Shown here: positions 8,978 to 19,068 of the stretch, piece after piece
Position numbering within the stretch: position 1 is the first letter of the stretch
Layout of the letters: each line of letters starts with the position of its first letter
Assembly (NCBI RefSeq): GCF_001667885.1
Contig: NZ_LZJW01000060.1
Location: 1-64,000 of the forward strand
Direction of reading: 5' to 3'
DNA: 64,000 nt
Source: Mycobacterium scrofulaceum
GTDB taxonomy: Bacteria > Actinomycetota > Actinomycetes > Mycobacteriales > Mycobacteriaceae
Notes under the pieces: generated by a model
Told to the model about the DNA's origin: nothing
Database searches by the model: none
Seen by the model: only the letters and a program-made list of their open reading frames with translations
Made by a program: the position numbers and the translations under genes

Positions 8978-10423
8978 TTGCCACCCACGTCGATCAGCCT
9001 CAAGGAGCAGATGCTGCGGCGCCGGCCGGTCGTCGGCACGCCCGTCGCGTACGGGGCCGCGGACCACCTCAAGCGGACCATCGGCACTTTCCAGCTGACC
9101 ATGTTCGGGGTCGGCTCGACGGTCGGGACGGGCATCTTCTTCGTCATGTCCCAGGCCGTGCCCGAAGCCGGCCCGGGAGTGATCCTGTCCTTTCTCATCG
9201 CCGGGGTCGCCGCCGGGCTCGCGGCCATCTGCTACGCCGAATTGGCCTCGGCCGTGCCGGTTTCCGGGTCGTCGTACTCGTACGCGTACACCACCCTGGG
9301 CGAGGTCGTGGCGATGGGGGTGGCGGCCTGCCTGCTGCTCGAATACGGGGTGTCGACCGCCGCGGTGGCGGTCAACTGGAGCGGCTACCTGAACAAGCTG
9401 CTCGACAACGTCTTTGGTTTCCAGCTGCCGCACGCGCTGTCGGCCGCGCCGTGGGACGCCCGGCCCGGCTATGTGAACCTGCCCGCGATCATCTTGATCG
9501 CGATGTGCGCGTTGCTACTCATCCGCGGTGCCAGCGAATCGGCCCGGGTCAACACGATCATGGTGCTCGTCAAGCTGGGCGTGCTGATCATGTTCGTGAT
9601 CCTGGCGTTCACGGCGTTCGACGCGCACCATCTCCACGACTTCGCGCCCTTCGGCGTTGCGGGAATCGGCTCGGCCGCCGGGACCATCTTCTTCTCCTAT
9701 ATCGGGCTTGATGCCGTGTCCACCGCGGGTGACGAGGTGAAGGACCCCCAGAAGACCATGCCGCGCGCGCTGATCGCGGCGCTGGTGACGGTGACGAGCG
9801 TCTACGTGTTGGTCGCCGTGGCCGCGCTGGGCACCCAGCCGTGGCGGGACTTCGCCGGGCAACAGGAGGCCGGGTTGGCCACCATCCTCGACAACGTGAC
9901 GGGTGGCAGCTGGGCGAGCACCATCCTGGCTGCGGGCGCCGTCATTTCGATCTTCTCGGTCACCCTGGTCACCATGTACGGGCAGACGCGGATCCTGTTC
10001 GCGATGGGGCGCGACGGGTTGCTGCCCACGCGATTCGCGCGGGTGAACACGCGGACCATGACGCCGGTGGGCAACACCGTGATCGTGGGCATCGCGGCCT
10101 CCGCGCTGGCCGCCTTCATCCCGCTGGACAAGCTTGCGGACATGGTGTCCATCGGGACGCTCACCGCGTTCGTCGTCGTCTCCGCTGGGGTGATCATCCT
10201 GCGCGTGCGCGAGCCCGACCTGCCGCGGGGCTTCAAGGTGCCCGGTTATCCCGTCACGCCCGCCCTTTCGGTGTTGGCGTGCGGATACATCCTCGCCAGC
10301 CTGCATTGGTACACCTGGATTGCCTTCAGTGGCTGGATCGCGCTCGCGTTAATCTTCTACTTCGTGTGGGGCCGCCATCACAGTGCGCTCAACGCCGGAG
10401 CGCTAGAGCGGGACGCGCTGTGA
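8978..10423 (+). CDS. rocE: APC-family cationic amino acid permease
   Basis: 481 residues, starting at TTG 8978 behind an AAGGAGGGG ribosome site. About twelve hydrophobic segments span residues 40-470. The first carries the APC hallmark GVGSTVGTGIFF; later motifs are SYIGLDAVSTAGDEVKDPQ and the YGQTRILFAMGRDGLLP loop. It most likely imports arginine, ornithine or lysine across the inner membrane to supply the adjacent RocD and DdaH. It sits 26 bases after rocD and shares its last bases with the next gene. Confidence 0.88.
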   Translation: MPPTSISLKEQMLRRRPVVGTPVAYGAADHLKRTIGTFQLTMFGVGSTVGTGIFFVMSQAVPEAGPGVILSFLIAGVAAGLAAICYAELASAVPVSGSSYSYAYTTLGEVVAMGVAACLLLEYGVSTAAVAVNWSGYLNKLLDNVFGFQLPHALSAAPWDARPGYVNLPAIILIAMCALLLIRGASESARVNTIMVLVKLGVLIMFVILAFTAFDAHHLHDFAPFGVAGIGSAAGTIFFSYIGLDAVSTAGDEVKDPQKTMPRALIAALVTVTSVYVLVAVAALGTQPWRDFAGQQEAGLATILDNVTGGSWASTILAAGAVISIFSVTLVTMYGQTRILFAMGRDGLLPTRFARVNTRTMTPVGNTVIVGIAASALAAFIPLDKLADMVSIGTLTAFVVVSAGVIILRVREPDLPRGFKVPGYPVTPALSVLACGYILASLHWYTWIAFSGWIALALIFYFVWGRHHSALNAGALERDAL

Positions 10424-11298
10424 CCGTCGTCGTGGGATACCGGGCCGGCAAGGTCGGGCTCTCCGGGTTGCATCTGGGAGTGCGCATCGCGCGGACCCGC
10501 GCAACCTCGGTCACCGTGGCGACCATCGTGCCCAAGCCGTGGCTCACACCGTCGCGGGCCCGCATCGACGCCGAATACGAACTGTGGGCCGACACGATGG
10601 CCGCCGAATCGGCGAAGGAGGCCGCCCGCTTCCTGGACACGGCGGCCGACGGAATCGAGGTCAGCTACCTGCATCGCGCGCACGGATCGGTGTCCGGGGG
10701 ACTCCTCGAAATCATCCACGAGGTGGACGCCGACGTGCTCGTGCTGGGCTCGCTGCCCAGCGGCGGGCGCGGCCAGGTGCTGATCGGCTCGACCGCCGAC
10801 TGGCTGCTGCACGCGTCGCCGGTGCCGGTGGCGATCAGCCCGCGCAATTACCGCTCACACCAAGGCAAGTTGACCCGGCTCACCTGTGCCTACTCGGCCA
10901 CCCCGGACTCGGTCGACGTGGTGAAGCGCTGCTATGAATTCGGCCGGCGATTCGGCGTGCCGGTGCGAGTGATCACGTTCGCGGTCCGCGGCAAGACGAT
11001 GTACCCCCCGGAGGTCGGGCTCGAGGTCGAGGATCAGGTGCTGCAGGCCTGGGCCGCCCAAGTGCGCGGCATTCTCGAGGAACTCAAGACCGACGGCATT
11101 GTGAGCGAAGACGTTGCGCTGCAGGTGGTTACCGGCCGAAGCTGGAAAGAGGCGCTCGAAAAAGCGGATTGGCAGGAGGGCGAGATCCTGGCGTTGGGTA
11201 CCCGGCCCCGCGGCGACATCCGGCGGGTCTTCCTCGGGTCCCGCAGCACCAAGATCATCCGCGAGAGCCCCGTGCCGGTGCTGGTGCTGCCCGGTTAA
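10420..11298 (+). CDS. Universal stress protein, tandem UspA domains
   Basis: 292 residues from GTG 10420 (GTGA overlap with rocE), the size recalled for Rv2319c. Two UspA folds, about residues 1-140 and 145-292. The second ends in the nucleotide-binding loop pattern GTRPRGDIRRVFLGSRSTKIIRESPVPVLVLP (G-2x-G-9x-G-S-type). The first has a related GSLPSGGRGQVLIGS loop. Such proteins bind ATP and modulate stress physiology. Its place at the end of the arginine operon suggests a link to amino acid transport or pH stress. It converges with uspC, the coding ends overlapping by four bases. Confidence 0.85.
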   Translation: MTVVVGYRAGKVGLSGLHLGVRIARTRATSVTVATIVPKPWLTPSRARIDAEYELWADTMAAESAKEAARFLDTAADGIEVSYLHRAHGSVSGGLLEIIHEVDADVLVLGSLPSGGRGQVLIGSTADWLLHASPVPVAISPRNYRSHQGKLTRLTCAYSATPDSVDVVKRCYEFGRRFGVPVRVITFAVRGKTMYPPEVGLEVEDQVLQAWAAQVRGILEELKTDGIVSEDVALQVVTGRSWKEALEKADWQEGEILALGTRPRGDIRRVFLGSRSTKIIRESPVPVLVLPG

Positions 11299-12632
11299 CG
11301 CTGCGCCGCGGCATTCGCGGCCGCTTGCGCCCTACGCAGGGTGGCCGCGACATCGCCGCGGCCCAGGAACATTTCGTCGAAGTATGGCCGCAGGGCGTCG
11401 TTGCCGGCCGCGAAGCCGGCGCCGCCGGGCGCTGCGATACGTGGGCCGTTGAGCACGGCGAAGAAAGGCGTCACGTCGACGCCCCGGGCGGACCAGTAAT
11501 CGAAGTAAACCGGTTGAGCCGAGAGGACCGCCGGGATTGCCGCGCCCTCGCGCCCGAGGTACTCGTTGCCCTCCTTGCTGCCCATCCAGGTGAGGACCTG
11601 ACGCACCGCCTCGGGGTGCTTGGTCGCGGCATTGCCCGCCGCCGCAATGCCATTGGTGACGCTCACCCGGCCCACCGGGCCGGCCGGCATCATCGCCACG
11701 CCCCAGCGGAAGCGGGCATCGCGGGCGACCGGCGCCAGGTTGTAGGTGCCGGATTGGAAGAGCGCCATCCGGCCGGCCAGGAATTGATTGCGGGAGAAGT
11801 CACCGTTGTCGTTGGTGTCCGAGGCGGGCGGCGCGACGTGGTCGTCGTTGATCAGGCCGACCAGATAGCGGAAGGCCTGCACCGCCCCGGGATTGTCGAA
11901 AGCGAACTGGTCGCCGCGCTGGAAAACTCCGCCGGCCGAACCGATGTAGTTGAGGTAGATGCCCTGCGGGTCGTTGGCGGCGTTGTAGCCCCACTGCCGA
12001 ACCCGTCGGGCATCGAAACCGGCCGTGTTTCCGGCGTGTCCGTCGGCGTCCACGGTAAGCCGGACCAGCATGGGACGCAGGGTGTCGTCGCCGTCGGCGC
12101 CCCAGCGCAAACCGTTCAGCTGGGCGGGATCGACGCCGGCCGCGGCGAGCAGGTCCGCGTTGTAAAACAGCGCGATTCCGGCGTCGGTCAGCTGCGGCAC
12201 ACCCCACAGCACGCCGCCGCGGGTGAACTGGTCGACGACGGCCGGGTCCCACCGCGAGGCGGAGCCCGGTTCGAGGGCGGTGCCGATGTTGATCAGCCGG
12301 CCGCTGTCCGCGTAGGCGGCCAGGTAGGCATTGGACAGCCAGAAGATGTCGTCGGCGCTGCCGCCGGCGACATCGGTGCGCAGCGTGTCGAAGTACGTCG
12401 AATACGACACCACGCTGGTGTGCACCGTGATCTCGGGATGCGTGCGGTTGAACGCCTCGAAGGACCGTCGATACGCCGCGGCGATCTGATCGGCCCAAAC
12501 CCGCACCGTCACAACGATCTTGCCGCCGGGGGGTTGGCCGGAGTAGTCGAGCAGCACGGCGGTCGCGCCCAGCAGCACCGCCACCAGGGCGAGTGCTGCG
12601 GCCGTCAGCGTGGAAACGCGAGGCCGGGTCAT
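11295..12632 (-). CDS. uspC: ABC transporter sugar-binding protein UspC
   Basis: About 445 residues; ATG 12632 is chosen, with a GTG at 12641 possible. The N-terminal hydrophobic helix (residues 8-30) is followed by a type-1 periplasmic solute-binding fold (VRVWADQIAAAYRRSFEAFNRTHPEI, GGSADDIFWLSNAYL, then GRMALFQSGTYNL). In M. tuberculosis UspC binds amino sugars for the UspAB permease. A clear lipobox Cys is missing here; the segment ends GATAVLLDYSG. The protein may therefore be membrane-anchored by an uncleaved helix rather than lipidated. The order uspA-uspB-uspC on one strand is conserved. No ATPase gene is adjacent, as in M. tuberculosis. Confidence 0.87.
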   Translation of the reverse strand: MTRPRVSTLTAAALALVAVLLGATAVLLDYSGQPPGGKIVVTVRVWADQIAAAYRRSFEAFNRTHPEITVHTSVVSYSTYFDTLRTDVAGGSADDIFWLSNAYLAAYADSGRLINIGTALEPGSASRWDPAVVDQFTRGGVLWGVPQLTDAGIALFYNADLLAAAGVDPAQLNGLRWGADGDDTLRPMLVRLTVDADGHAGNTAGFDARRVRQWGYNAANDPQGIYLNYIGSAGGVFQRGDQFAFDNPGAVQAFRYLVGLINDDHVAPPASDTNDNGDFSRNQFLAGRMALFQSGTYNLAPVARDARFRWGVAMMPAGPVGRVSVTNGIAAAGNAATKHPEAVRQVLTWMGSKEGNEYLGREGAAIPAVLSAQPVYFDYWSARGVDVTPFFAVLNGPRIAAPGGAGFAAGNDALRPYFDEMFLGRGDVAATLRRAQAAANAAAQR

Positions 12633-12711
12633 GGGCTGCACCGAGATTGCCCTGGCGGTCGTCGATCGCCCGCAATCGCAGCCGTCGCGGCAATCTCGGT
12701 GTGCGAATGAC

Positions 12712-13527
12712 TCACTTGAGCCCCGAGACGACGATCGAAGCGACGATGTGGCGCTGGAAGACCACGAACAGCGCGATCAGCGGGACGATGGCGACGGTCG
12801 TCGCGGCCATCACCAACGTCCACTGGGCGTTGAACCGCGACTGCAAGTCGGCGGTCGCCACCGTGAGTACCCGCCACTTGTGCCCGCTGGTGATCACCAG
12901 CGGCCACATGAAGTTATTCCACTGCGAGACCACGGTGATCAACGTCAGGGCGGCCAGCACCGGCCGGCTGGACGGGATGACCACATGCACGATCACGTCC
13001 AGCGTGTTCGCGCCGTCCAAGTGTGCGGCGTTGACCAAGTCGTTCGGGATGATGCGAAAGTGCTCACGCAGCAGGAAGATCGCGTACGGCGAGCCGAACA
13101 TGAAGGGCAGCACCAACGCCCAGAACGTGTTCCGGAGGCCGAGCTGGGCCATCATCAGGTACAGCGGCACGACGGTGACCGTTCCCGGCACCATCAACGT
13201 CGCGATGTACACCCAGAACAGGGCATCGCGTCCGGGAAAGTCCAACCGCGCGAACGCGTATCCCGCCAGCACCGAGAACGTCATTTGGCCGAGCAGGATC
13301 ACGGCGGTCATCAACGCGGTCACGGCCGCCGCCCGGCCGAACCCCGCTCCGCCCAGGTCGGCGTAGTTGGCGAGGGTGAACGGCCGCGGGAGCTGCAGGG
13401 GCGTGCCGGTCGCGAACTGGTGCGCCGAGGTGAACGACGTGAGCAGGCCAAGGGCGAACGGCGCCAACGTAATCAGTGCACCGAGGATCAGCCCGGCGTA
13501 GATGGCGAGCCGACTAGGTAAGGTCAT
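12712..13527 (-). CDS. uspB: ABC sugar permease UspB
   Basis: 271 residues with about six membrane helices. The EAA-like cytoplasmic loop reads NAAHLDGANTLDVIVHVVIPSSRP, which contacts a shared ATPase. This is a MalG-type permease. It overlaps the end of uspA by 14 bases and is followed by uspC after 79 bases. Together with UspA it forms the membrane channel for the amino-sugar importer. Confidence 0.88.
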   Translation of the reverse strand: MTLPSRLAIYAGLILGALITLAPFALGLLTSFTSAHQFATGTPLQLPRPFTLANYADLGGAGFGRAAAVTALMTAVILLGQMTFSVLAGYAFARLDFPGRDALFWVYIATLMVPGTVTVVPLYLMMAQLGLRNTFWALVLPFMFGSPYAIFLLREHFRIIPNDLVNAAHLDGANTLDVIVHVVIPSSRPVLAALTLITVVSQWNNFMWPLVITSGHKWRVLTVATADLQSRFNAQWTLVMAATTVAIVPLIALFVVFQRHIVASIVVSGLK

Positions 13528-14398
13528 AGCTGATCCGCCGCCGGAAATACAGGTGCTGCACCATGGTGACGCCGATCAGGATGACGAACAACACCACCGC
13601 CATCACCGACGCGCGCCCGATGGCCGCGGAACCGAAAGCCTCGGCGTAGATGCGGTGGGCCACCAGGTCGGTGCTGTTGCCGGGTCCGCCGCCGGTCAGC
13701 GCGTAGACCATGTCGAAAACCTGTGCGGTGCTGACGATCCCCGTCACGAGGACGAAGAACGTGGTGGGCCGCAGCATGGGCAGGGTGATCCGCCAGAACC
13801 GTTGCCACGCGGTGGCGCCGTCGGTGCGCGCGGCGGCGTGAATGTCGTCGGGGATCGCCAGCAGGCCCCCCAGGAACGACAGCGAGACGTACCCGACGTT
13901 CGTCCATACGACGACGGCCGAGACGAGCGGCAGCGCGAAGCTTGGGTCCGACAGCCATTCGATGCTGTGGCCCAGCAGGGTGCTCACGGCGCCGTCGGTG
14001 GGAGCCAGGATCCAGCGCCACAGCACCGCGATTGCCAGCGGCGCGCAGATCCACGGCAGCACGTAGAGGGTGCGGAACAGGCCGGTGCCGGGCAGCTCGC
14101 GGGCCAGCATCGACGCGGCCAGCAGGCCCAGCACCGTCTGCGCCGGGACCACGATCGCCACGAAGACGGCGGTGACGATCAGCGAGTTGGCGAAGTTGCG
14201 GTCGGTCAGCACCGACCGCCAGTTGGCCAGTCCCACATAGTGCAGCGGCCCGAGCAGGTCCCACCGGTACAGGCTCAACCAGACCACCACGAGGATGGGC
14301 AGCAGCAAGAAGGCGACGACACCGAACAGGCTGGGCGCCAGCAAGGCATAGCCCAGCGCGGTGGAGCGAGGCTGTGTCCTTTCGGCGCCGCTGGCCAT
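13514..14398 (-). CDS. uspA: ABC sugar permease UspA
   Basis: 294 residues from ATG 14398; a longer upstream frame is ignored because this start matches the family length. It is a MalF-type permease with six hydrophobic helices and the EAA loop [19 protein letters not shown]. It is the first gene of uspABC. The 59-bp gap to the divergent tldD start must hold the promoter. Confidence 0.88.
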   Translation of the reverse strand: MASGAERTQPRSTALGYALLAPSLFGVVAFLLLPILVVVWLSLYRWDLLGPLHYVGLANWRSVLTDRNFANSLIVTAVFVAIVVPAQTVLGLLAASMLARELPGTGLFRTLYVLPWICAPLAIAVLWRWILAPTDGAVSTLLGHSIEWLSDPSFALPLVSAVVVWTNVGYVSLSFLGGLLAIPDDIHAAARTDGATAWQRFWRITLPMLRPTTFFVLVTGIVSTAQVFDMVYALTGGGPGNSTDLVAHRIYAEAFGSAAIGRASVMAVVLFVILIGVTMVQHLYFRRRISYDLT

Positions 14399-14457
14399 GG
14401 AGGTAATTAAAGCGGGCGGCGCCCGGGTTTGGGGTGAACGGCCGTTACGGTGGAACC

Positions 14458-15975
14458 GTGACACCGAACCGGGGGATCGATGCCGACTTCCTCAACCTGC
14501 CGCGCCACGAGCTGGCCGACGCCGCGCTCTCAGCGGCCACCGCGGCCGGCGCCAGCTACGCCGACCTGCGGGTTCACCGCATCGTGACCGAGATCATCCA
14601 GCTGCGTGACGGCGAATTGGAGACGTCGGTCGTCAACCGCGAAATCGGGTTGGCCGTGCGGGTGATCGTCGACGGTACGTGGGGGTTCGCCTCGCATGCG
14701 GAGCTGGCGCCGTCGGTCGCGGCCGAGACCGCCCGGCACGCCGTGCAGGTGGCCACCACCCTGGCGACGCTGAACCGTGAGCGCGTCGAACTGGCGCCCG
14801 AGCCGGTGTACGCCGACGCCACCTGGGTCTCGAATTACCGCACCGACCCGTTCAGCATCCCTGTGTCCGACAAGATCGACGTGCTGGAGGAGTACTCCGG
14901 CCGCCTCCTCAGCGCCGATGGGGTCGACCACGTGTCGGCCATCCTCACCGCCGTCAAGGAACAGTCGTTCTACGCCGACACCTTCGGAACGTCGATCACC
15001 CAGCAGCGGGTACGGGTGCAGCCGTCGTTGGAGGCTGTCACCGTCGATGCGGCGGCGGGCAGCTTCGACTCCATGCGCACGCTGGCCCCACCGACCGGGC
15101 GCGGGTGGGAAGTGCTGGCCGGTGACGACGTGTGGAACTGGACGGACGAGCTGGCGCAGTTGCCGTCGCTGCTCGCCGAAAAGGTCAAGGCGCCCAGCGT
15201 GACCGCGGGGCGCACGGACCTGGTGATCGACCCCACCAACCTGTGGCTGACGATTCACGAGTCCATCGGGCACGCAACCGAATACGATCGGGCGATCGGC
15301 TACGAGGCCGCCTATGCCGGTACGTCGTTCGCCACACCCGACAAACTCGGCACCATGCGGTACGGCTCACCGGTGATGAACGTGACCGCCGACCGCACCG
15401 TAGACCACGGCCTGGCGACCATCGGTTACGACGACGAAGGCGTCGCGGCGCAAAGCTGGGATCTGGTGCGCGACGGCATCTTCGTCGGATATCAGCTCGA
15501 TCGGGTGTTCGCTCCCCGGCTCGGACAACCGCGGTCCAACGGATGCTCGTATGCCGATTCGCCGCATCACGTGCCGATCCAACGGATGGCCAACGTGTCG
15601 CTGCAGCCGGCCCGCGAGGACGTCAGCACCGCCGACCTGATCAGCCGTGTCGAGGACGGCATCTACATCATCGGCGACAAGTCGTGGTCAATCGACATGC
15701 AGCGCTACAACTTTCAATTCACCGGTCAGCGGTTCTTCCGTATCCGTGACGGCCGGCTGGACGGCCAGCTGCGAGACGTGGCCTATCAGGCCACCACCAC
15801 CGATTTCTGGAACTCGATGGAAGCCGTGGGCGGCCCGTCGACGTGGCGGCTCGGCGGCGCATTCAACTGTGGGAAGGCCCAGCCCGGTCAGGTCGCCCCG
15901 GTCAGCCACGGCTGTCCGTCGGCGTTGTTCCGCGGCGTCAACGTGCTCAACACCCGGACCGAGGGCGGCCGATGA
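14458..15975 (+). CDS. tldD: TldD metalloprotease subunit
   Basis: 505 residues from GTG 14458. The zinc-binding HExxxH motif is present as HESIGH (about residues 270-275), followed by the conserved EYDRAIGYEAAYAGTSF segment. A Cys-containing C-terminal metal-ligand region contains GGAFNCGKAQPGQ. TldD and TldE form a cytoplasmic heteromeric protease that trims unfolded peptides and some microcin or RiPP precursors. Its stop overlaps the ATG of the next gene. It corresponds to Rv2315c. Confidence 0.9.
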   Translation: MTPNRGIDADFLNLPRHELADAALSAATAAGASYADLRVHRIVTEIIQLRDGELETSVVNREIGLAVRVIVDGTWGFASHAELAPSVAAETARHAVQVATTLATLNRERVELAPEPVYADATWVSNYRTDPFSIPVSDKIDVLEEYSGRLLSADGVDHVSAILTAVKEQSFYADTFGTSITQQRVRVQPSLEAVTVDAAAGSFDSMRTLAPPTGRGWEVLAGDDVWNWTDELAQLPSLLAEKVKAPSVTAGRTDLVIDPTNLWLTIHESIGHATEYDRAIGYEAAYAGTSFATPDKLGTMRYGSPVMNVTADRTVDHGLATIGYDDEGVAAQSWDLVRDGIFVGYQLDRVFAPRLGQPRSNGCSYADSPHHVPIQRMANVSLQPAREDVSTADLISRVEDGIYIIGDKSWSIDMQRYNFQFTGQRFFRIRDGRLDGQLRDVAYQATTTDFWNSMEAVGGPSTWRLGGAFNCGKAQPGQVAPVSHGCPSALFRGVNVLNTRTEGGR

Positions 15976-17345
15976 TTCGCGCGCAGCATGTCGTCAACCT
16001 CGTCCTCGAGGAGGCCGCCAAGCTCGGCGGCGCGAGCGAGACCATGGTGCTCGTCACCGACAAGGTCGAGGCCACGTTGCGGTGGGCGGGCAACTCGATG
16101 ACCACCAACGGGGTGGCGGTCAATCGCAGCATCACGGTCATATCCGTTGTGCGCCGAGGGTCCAGCGCGCGCATTGGAACGATGGTGTCCGCCGAGGTCG
16201 ACCCGCGGGTGATCCCCGAGCTGGTGGCGGCCTCCCAGGAGGCGGCCCGCTCGGCGCCCGAAGCCGGCGACGCCGCGCCGCTGCTGGCCGACACCGGGGT
16301 GCCCGCCGATTGGAACGCGCCGGTGCCCGGCACCGGGCCCCTGGTGTTCGCCGACGTCGCGGACTCCTTGAGCCGCGGCTTTGAAGGCGCGGACCGGCTG
16401 TACGGCTTTGCGCACCACAGCGTTTCGACGACGTTCCTGGCGTCCTCGACGGGAGTGCGCCGACGCTACACCCAGCCCGCCGGGGCGGTGGAGATCAACG
16501 GCAAACGCGGCGACGCAAGCGCGTGGGCGGGTATCGGCACGCCCGACTTCGTCGATGTGCCAATGGATTCGCTGCTCGACGAGCTGTCGATGCGGCTTGG
16601 CTGGGCCGAGCGCACCGTCGAGTTGCCCGCCGGACGCTACGAGACCATCATGCCGCCGTCCACCGTCGCCGACATGATGCTGTACCTGGCGTGGTCGATG
16701 GCCGGCCGGGGCGCGCGCGAGGGCCGCACCGCGTTCTCGGCGCCCGGCGGCGGGACGCGGGTGGGGGAGCGCCTCACCGAATTGCCACTGACGCTGTTCT
16801 CCGATCCGATGGCGCCGGGTCTGGCGTGCACACCGTTCGTCGCGGTCAGCAGCTCGTCGGAGACGATGTCGGTGTTCGACAACGGCATGGAGATTGGGCA
16901 GGTGGACTGGATCCGCAACGGCGTGATCAACGCGCTGGCCTACCCGCGCGCGACCGCCGCCAAATTCGGTGCCGACGTCGCGGTCGCCGCCGACAACCTG
17001 GTGATGACGGGCGGGTCGGCCGAGCTGGCCGACATGATCGCCGCCACCGAACGCGGGCTGCTGCTGACCACGCTGTGGTACATCCGCGAAGTCGACCCCA
17101 CCACGCTGCTGCTCACCGGGCTGACCCGCGACGGTGTCTACCTGATCGAGGACGGCGAGGTAACCGCCGCGGTCAACAACTTCCGCTTCAACGAGAGTCC
17201 GCTGGACCTGTTGCGGCGGGCCACCGAGGCGGGGACGAGCGAGAAGACACTGCCCCGGGAGTGGGCGGACTGGGCCACCCGGGCGGCCATGCCGTCGCTG
17301 CGGATACCGGACTTCCATATGTCGTCGGTGAGCCAGGCTCAATAG
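15972..17345 (+). CDS. tldE: TldE/PmbA protease subunit
   Basis: 457 residues from ATG 15972 (ATGA overlap). It has the PmbA/TldE fold without the HExxxH site, as expected for the non-catalytic partner: [18 protein letters not shown] and [21 protein letters not shown] near the C-terminus. The pair sits 40 bases upstream of the AhpD-like gene. No RiPP precursor candidate is obvious next to it, so a housekeeping proteolysis role is the default. Confidence 0.87.
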   Translation: MIRAQHVVNLVLEEAAKLGGASETMVLVTDKVEATLRWAGNSMTTNGVAVNRSITVISVVRRGSSARIGTMVSAEVDPRVIPELVAASQEAARSAPEAGDAAPLLADTGVPADWNAPVPGTGPLVFADVADSLSRGFEGADRLYGFAHHSVSTTFLASSTGVRRRYTQPAGAVEINGKRGDASAWAGIGTPDFVDVPMDSLLDELSMRLGWAERTVELPAGRYETIMPPSTVADMMLYLAWSMAGRGAREGRTAFSAPGGGTRVGERLTELPLTLFSDPMAPGLACTPFVAVSSSSETMSVFDNGMEIGQVDWIRNGVINALAYPRATAAKFGADVAVAADNLVMTGGSAELADMIAATERGLLLTTLWYIREVDPTTLLLTGLTRDGVYLIEDGEVTAAVNNFRFNESPLDLLRRATEAGTSEKTLPREWADWATRAAMPSLRIPDFHMSSVSQAQ

Positions 17346-17385
17346 GCGATTGCCGCTGGGCCGGAGGCGTTCTAGCGTGTGACGA

Positions 17386-18249
17386 ATGGCGGCTCCGGTT
17401 TCGGTCCAAACAGATCAGCTTGCGCGATTGGTGGCCCTGTGTCCGGGGTCCGGGCCGGAGGCGCGCATCGCTGCCCTGATTCGGCGGGTGTGTGCCGAGA
17501 CTCTGTCGCTACCGCCGTTGCCGGCTCCCGTCGAGGCCGGTGCGCCGGAATCGGACACCGAGGTCGTCGTCGCCGAGTTCGCCGAGCAGTTCAGCGCCGA
17601 CGTGTCCGCAATCACCGGCGCGCAGCGGTCCCAGCTGGTCAAGCAGTTGGGCGATGGCGCCTTTGGCGTAGTGGTTGCGATGTATATCGCCGACTTCGTC
17701 CCGCGGGTGCGGGCCGGCCTGGAGGCACTCGGCGTCGGCTCGGAGTACTTGGTTTGGGTGCACGGCGTCGCGTGGGATCACACCACGAACCCGGCCAATC
17801 TCGTGTTCAACGACTTCCTGCCCGCGGTGGCCCGCATGCGCGCGCTGGACCCGGTCACTTCCGAGGTGGTCCGGTTGCGCGGTGCGGCTCAGCACAACTG
17901 CCGGTTGTGCAAGTCGCTGCGCGAGGGCACGGCGCTCGATGCCGGCGGTTCGGAGACGCTGTATGACGAGATCGGTCGTTTCGAAGCCTCGCGGTTGCTC
18001 GACGACCGCGTCAAAGCAGCGCTGCGCTACACCGATGCGTTAATTTGGACCCCTGCGCACCTCGCCGTCGACGATGCCGCCGAGGTGCGCTCCCGGTTCT
18101 CGGATGCCGAGGCCGTCGAGCTCACCTTTGACATCATGCGGAATGCAAGCAATAAAGTCGCCGTCGCATTGGGCGCCGATGCGCCCCGCGTCGAGCAGGG
18201 TACCGAGCGTTACCTGCTCGGGTCCGACGGCCAAACCGTATTCAGCTGA
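17386..18249 (+). CDS. CxxC carboxymuconolactone decarboxylase/AhpD-like protein
   Basis: 287 residues, nearly all helical. The only strong motif is [17 protein letters not shown] (about residues 165-181): a CxxC pair with a neighbouring His, as in the AhpD redox site. The rest shows helical repeats of the same superfamily. An oxidoreductase role is plausible but the partner is unknown. It corresponds in order to Rv2313c. The last codon is followed at once by a GC-rich palindrome. Confidence 0.7.
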   Translation: MAAPVSVQTDQLARLVALCPGSGPEARIAALIRRVCAETLSLPPLPAPVEAGAPESDTEVVVAEFAEQFSADVSAITGAQRSQLVKQLGDGAFGVVVAMYIADFVPRVRAGLEALGVGSEYLVWVHGVAWDHTTNPANLVFNDFLPAVARMRALDPVTSEVVRLRGAAQHNCRLCKSLREGTALDAGGSETLYDEIGRFEASRLLDDRVKAALRYTDALIWTPAHLAVDDAAEVRSRFSDAEAVELTFDIMRNASNKVAVALGADAPRVEQGTERYLLGSDGQTVFS

Positions 18250-18270
18250 CGCCCGGCGGGCCGCCGGGCG
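18250..18270. terminator. GC palindrome after the AhpD-like gene
   Basis: Perfect 10-bp arms at 18250-18259 and 18261-18270 around one central base begin right at the stop codon. A second short GC hairpin follows to about 18285. This is consistent with a hairpin terminator without a T-tract. Confidence 0.5.
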
Positions 18271-18471
18271 GCGGCCTGCCGCCGGCGCCCGGTGCGTAAT
18301 CGCTGGTCAAGGTGCATTCGGTCCGGACGTGCCGGCTGGGCTGGCATGGGACGGCCGACGGCGCGACGCCCGGTGCCAAGCACCGAATGTTAACCATCCG
18401 TACACGGTCACGCAAACAAAAGTTCGTCGCTCGGGCCGCTGCTACTGGCTAAATTTATGTCCCGACACCAA

Positions 18472-18495
18472 AACTCATATGTGAACTCATATGTG
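18472..18495. repeat. Tandem 12-bp direct repeat with CATATG cores
   Basis: AACTCATATGTG occurs twice without spacing, in the 396-bp gap before the first DUF732 gene. Each copy contains the palindrome CATATG. It could be a paired operator. The rest of the gap (18271-18645) holds no convincing gene; it becomes AT-richer from about 18390. Confidence 0.75.
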
Positions 18496-18645
18496 CTGGT
18501 GATCTCAGATGGCAGCGCCGCCTGAGTTGACGACTATTCGACCGCGTGACTGTCAGCCGTGGCCCGTTATCTCGGCTAGCAGTCACCACACGAAGGCTTG
18601 TTTGCGTCGGAGGGCGACCTCGCCCCCGCAGAGGGAGGACCGGAG

Positions 18646-19068
18646 ATGACAACCACCCGTTCGCGCTCGCGTATGCGAGTGTCCTCGGTCTGGGCTGCCG
18701 GTGTGGCGCTGGGGGCCTCGATGCTCGGCGGCGCCGTGCTGTCGGCACCGCAAGCTGCGGCCTCCTGCAACTTGAGTCCGAAAGACGACCAGTACATCCA
18801 GCTGCTTGCCCAGAACAAGATGGTGCACAACGCCGACTTCAGCGACTGCACCGAGGCCGCCGAGGGGCGGTGGTTTGCCGACCAGGTGCGGAACCACCCC
18901 AACCCGTTCGGGGAAGCCCAAGAGCTGGTCAACATGATCACGAACACCACGTCGATGACCCAGGCGCAGGCCGAGTGGGAGGTCGAGTCGGCGATCTATG
19001 TCTACGCGCCGGACGTGATCCCCAAAATCCAGGATCAGGCCGCGCATGCGGACTGGCCCAAAGAGTAA
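18646..19068 (+). CDS. DUF732 secreted protein, copy 1
   Basis: 140 residues from ATG 18646, with GGGAGGACCGG just upstream. A signal peptide (residues 1-40, ending SAPQAAAS) precedes a DUF732 domain with two Cys (SCNLSPKDD and SDCTEAAEGRW) that can form a disulfide, and a C-terminal APDVIPKI tail. DUF732 proteins are small exported mycobacterial proteins of unknown function. It is about 80 percent similar by eye to the next gene, so the two arose by tandem duplication. Confidence 0.85.
   Translation: MTTTRSRSRMRVSSVWAAGVALGASMLGGAVLSAPQAAASCNLSPKDDQYIQLLAQNKMVHNADFSDCTEAAEGRWFADQVRNHPNPFGEAQELVNMITNTTSMTQAQAEWEVESAIYVYAPDVIPKIQDQAAHADWPKE

Noticed and set aside
11169-12710. 513-codon plus-strand frame opposite uspC
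   Set aside because: It is antisense of a well-matched binding protein; composition is shadow-like.
15888-17342. 484-codon minus-strand frame opposite tldE
   Set aside because: It has no motif and mirrors a clear PmbA/TldE protein.
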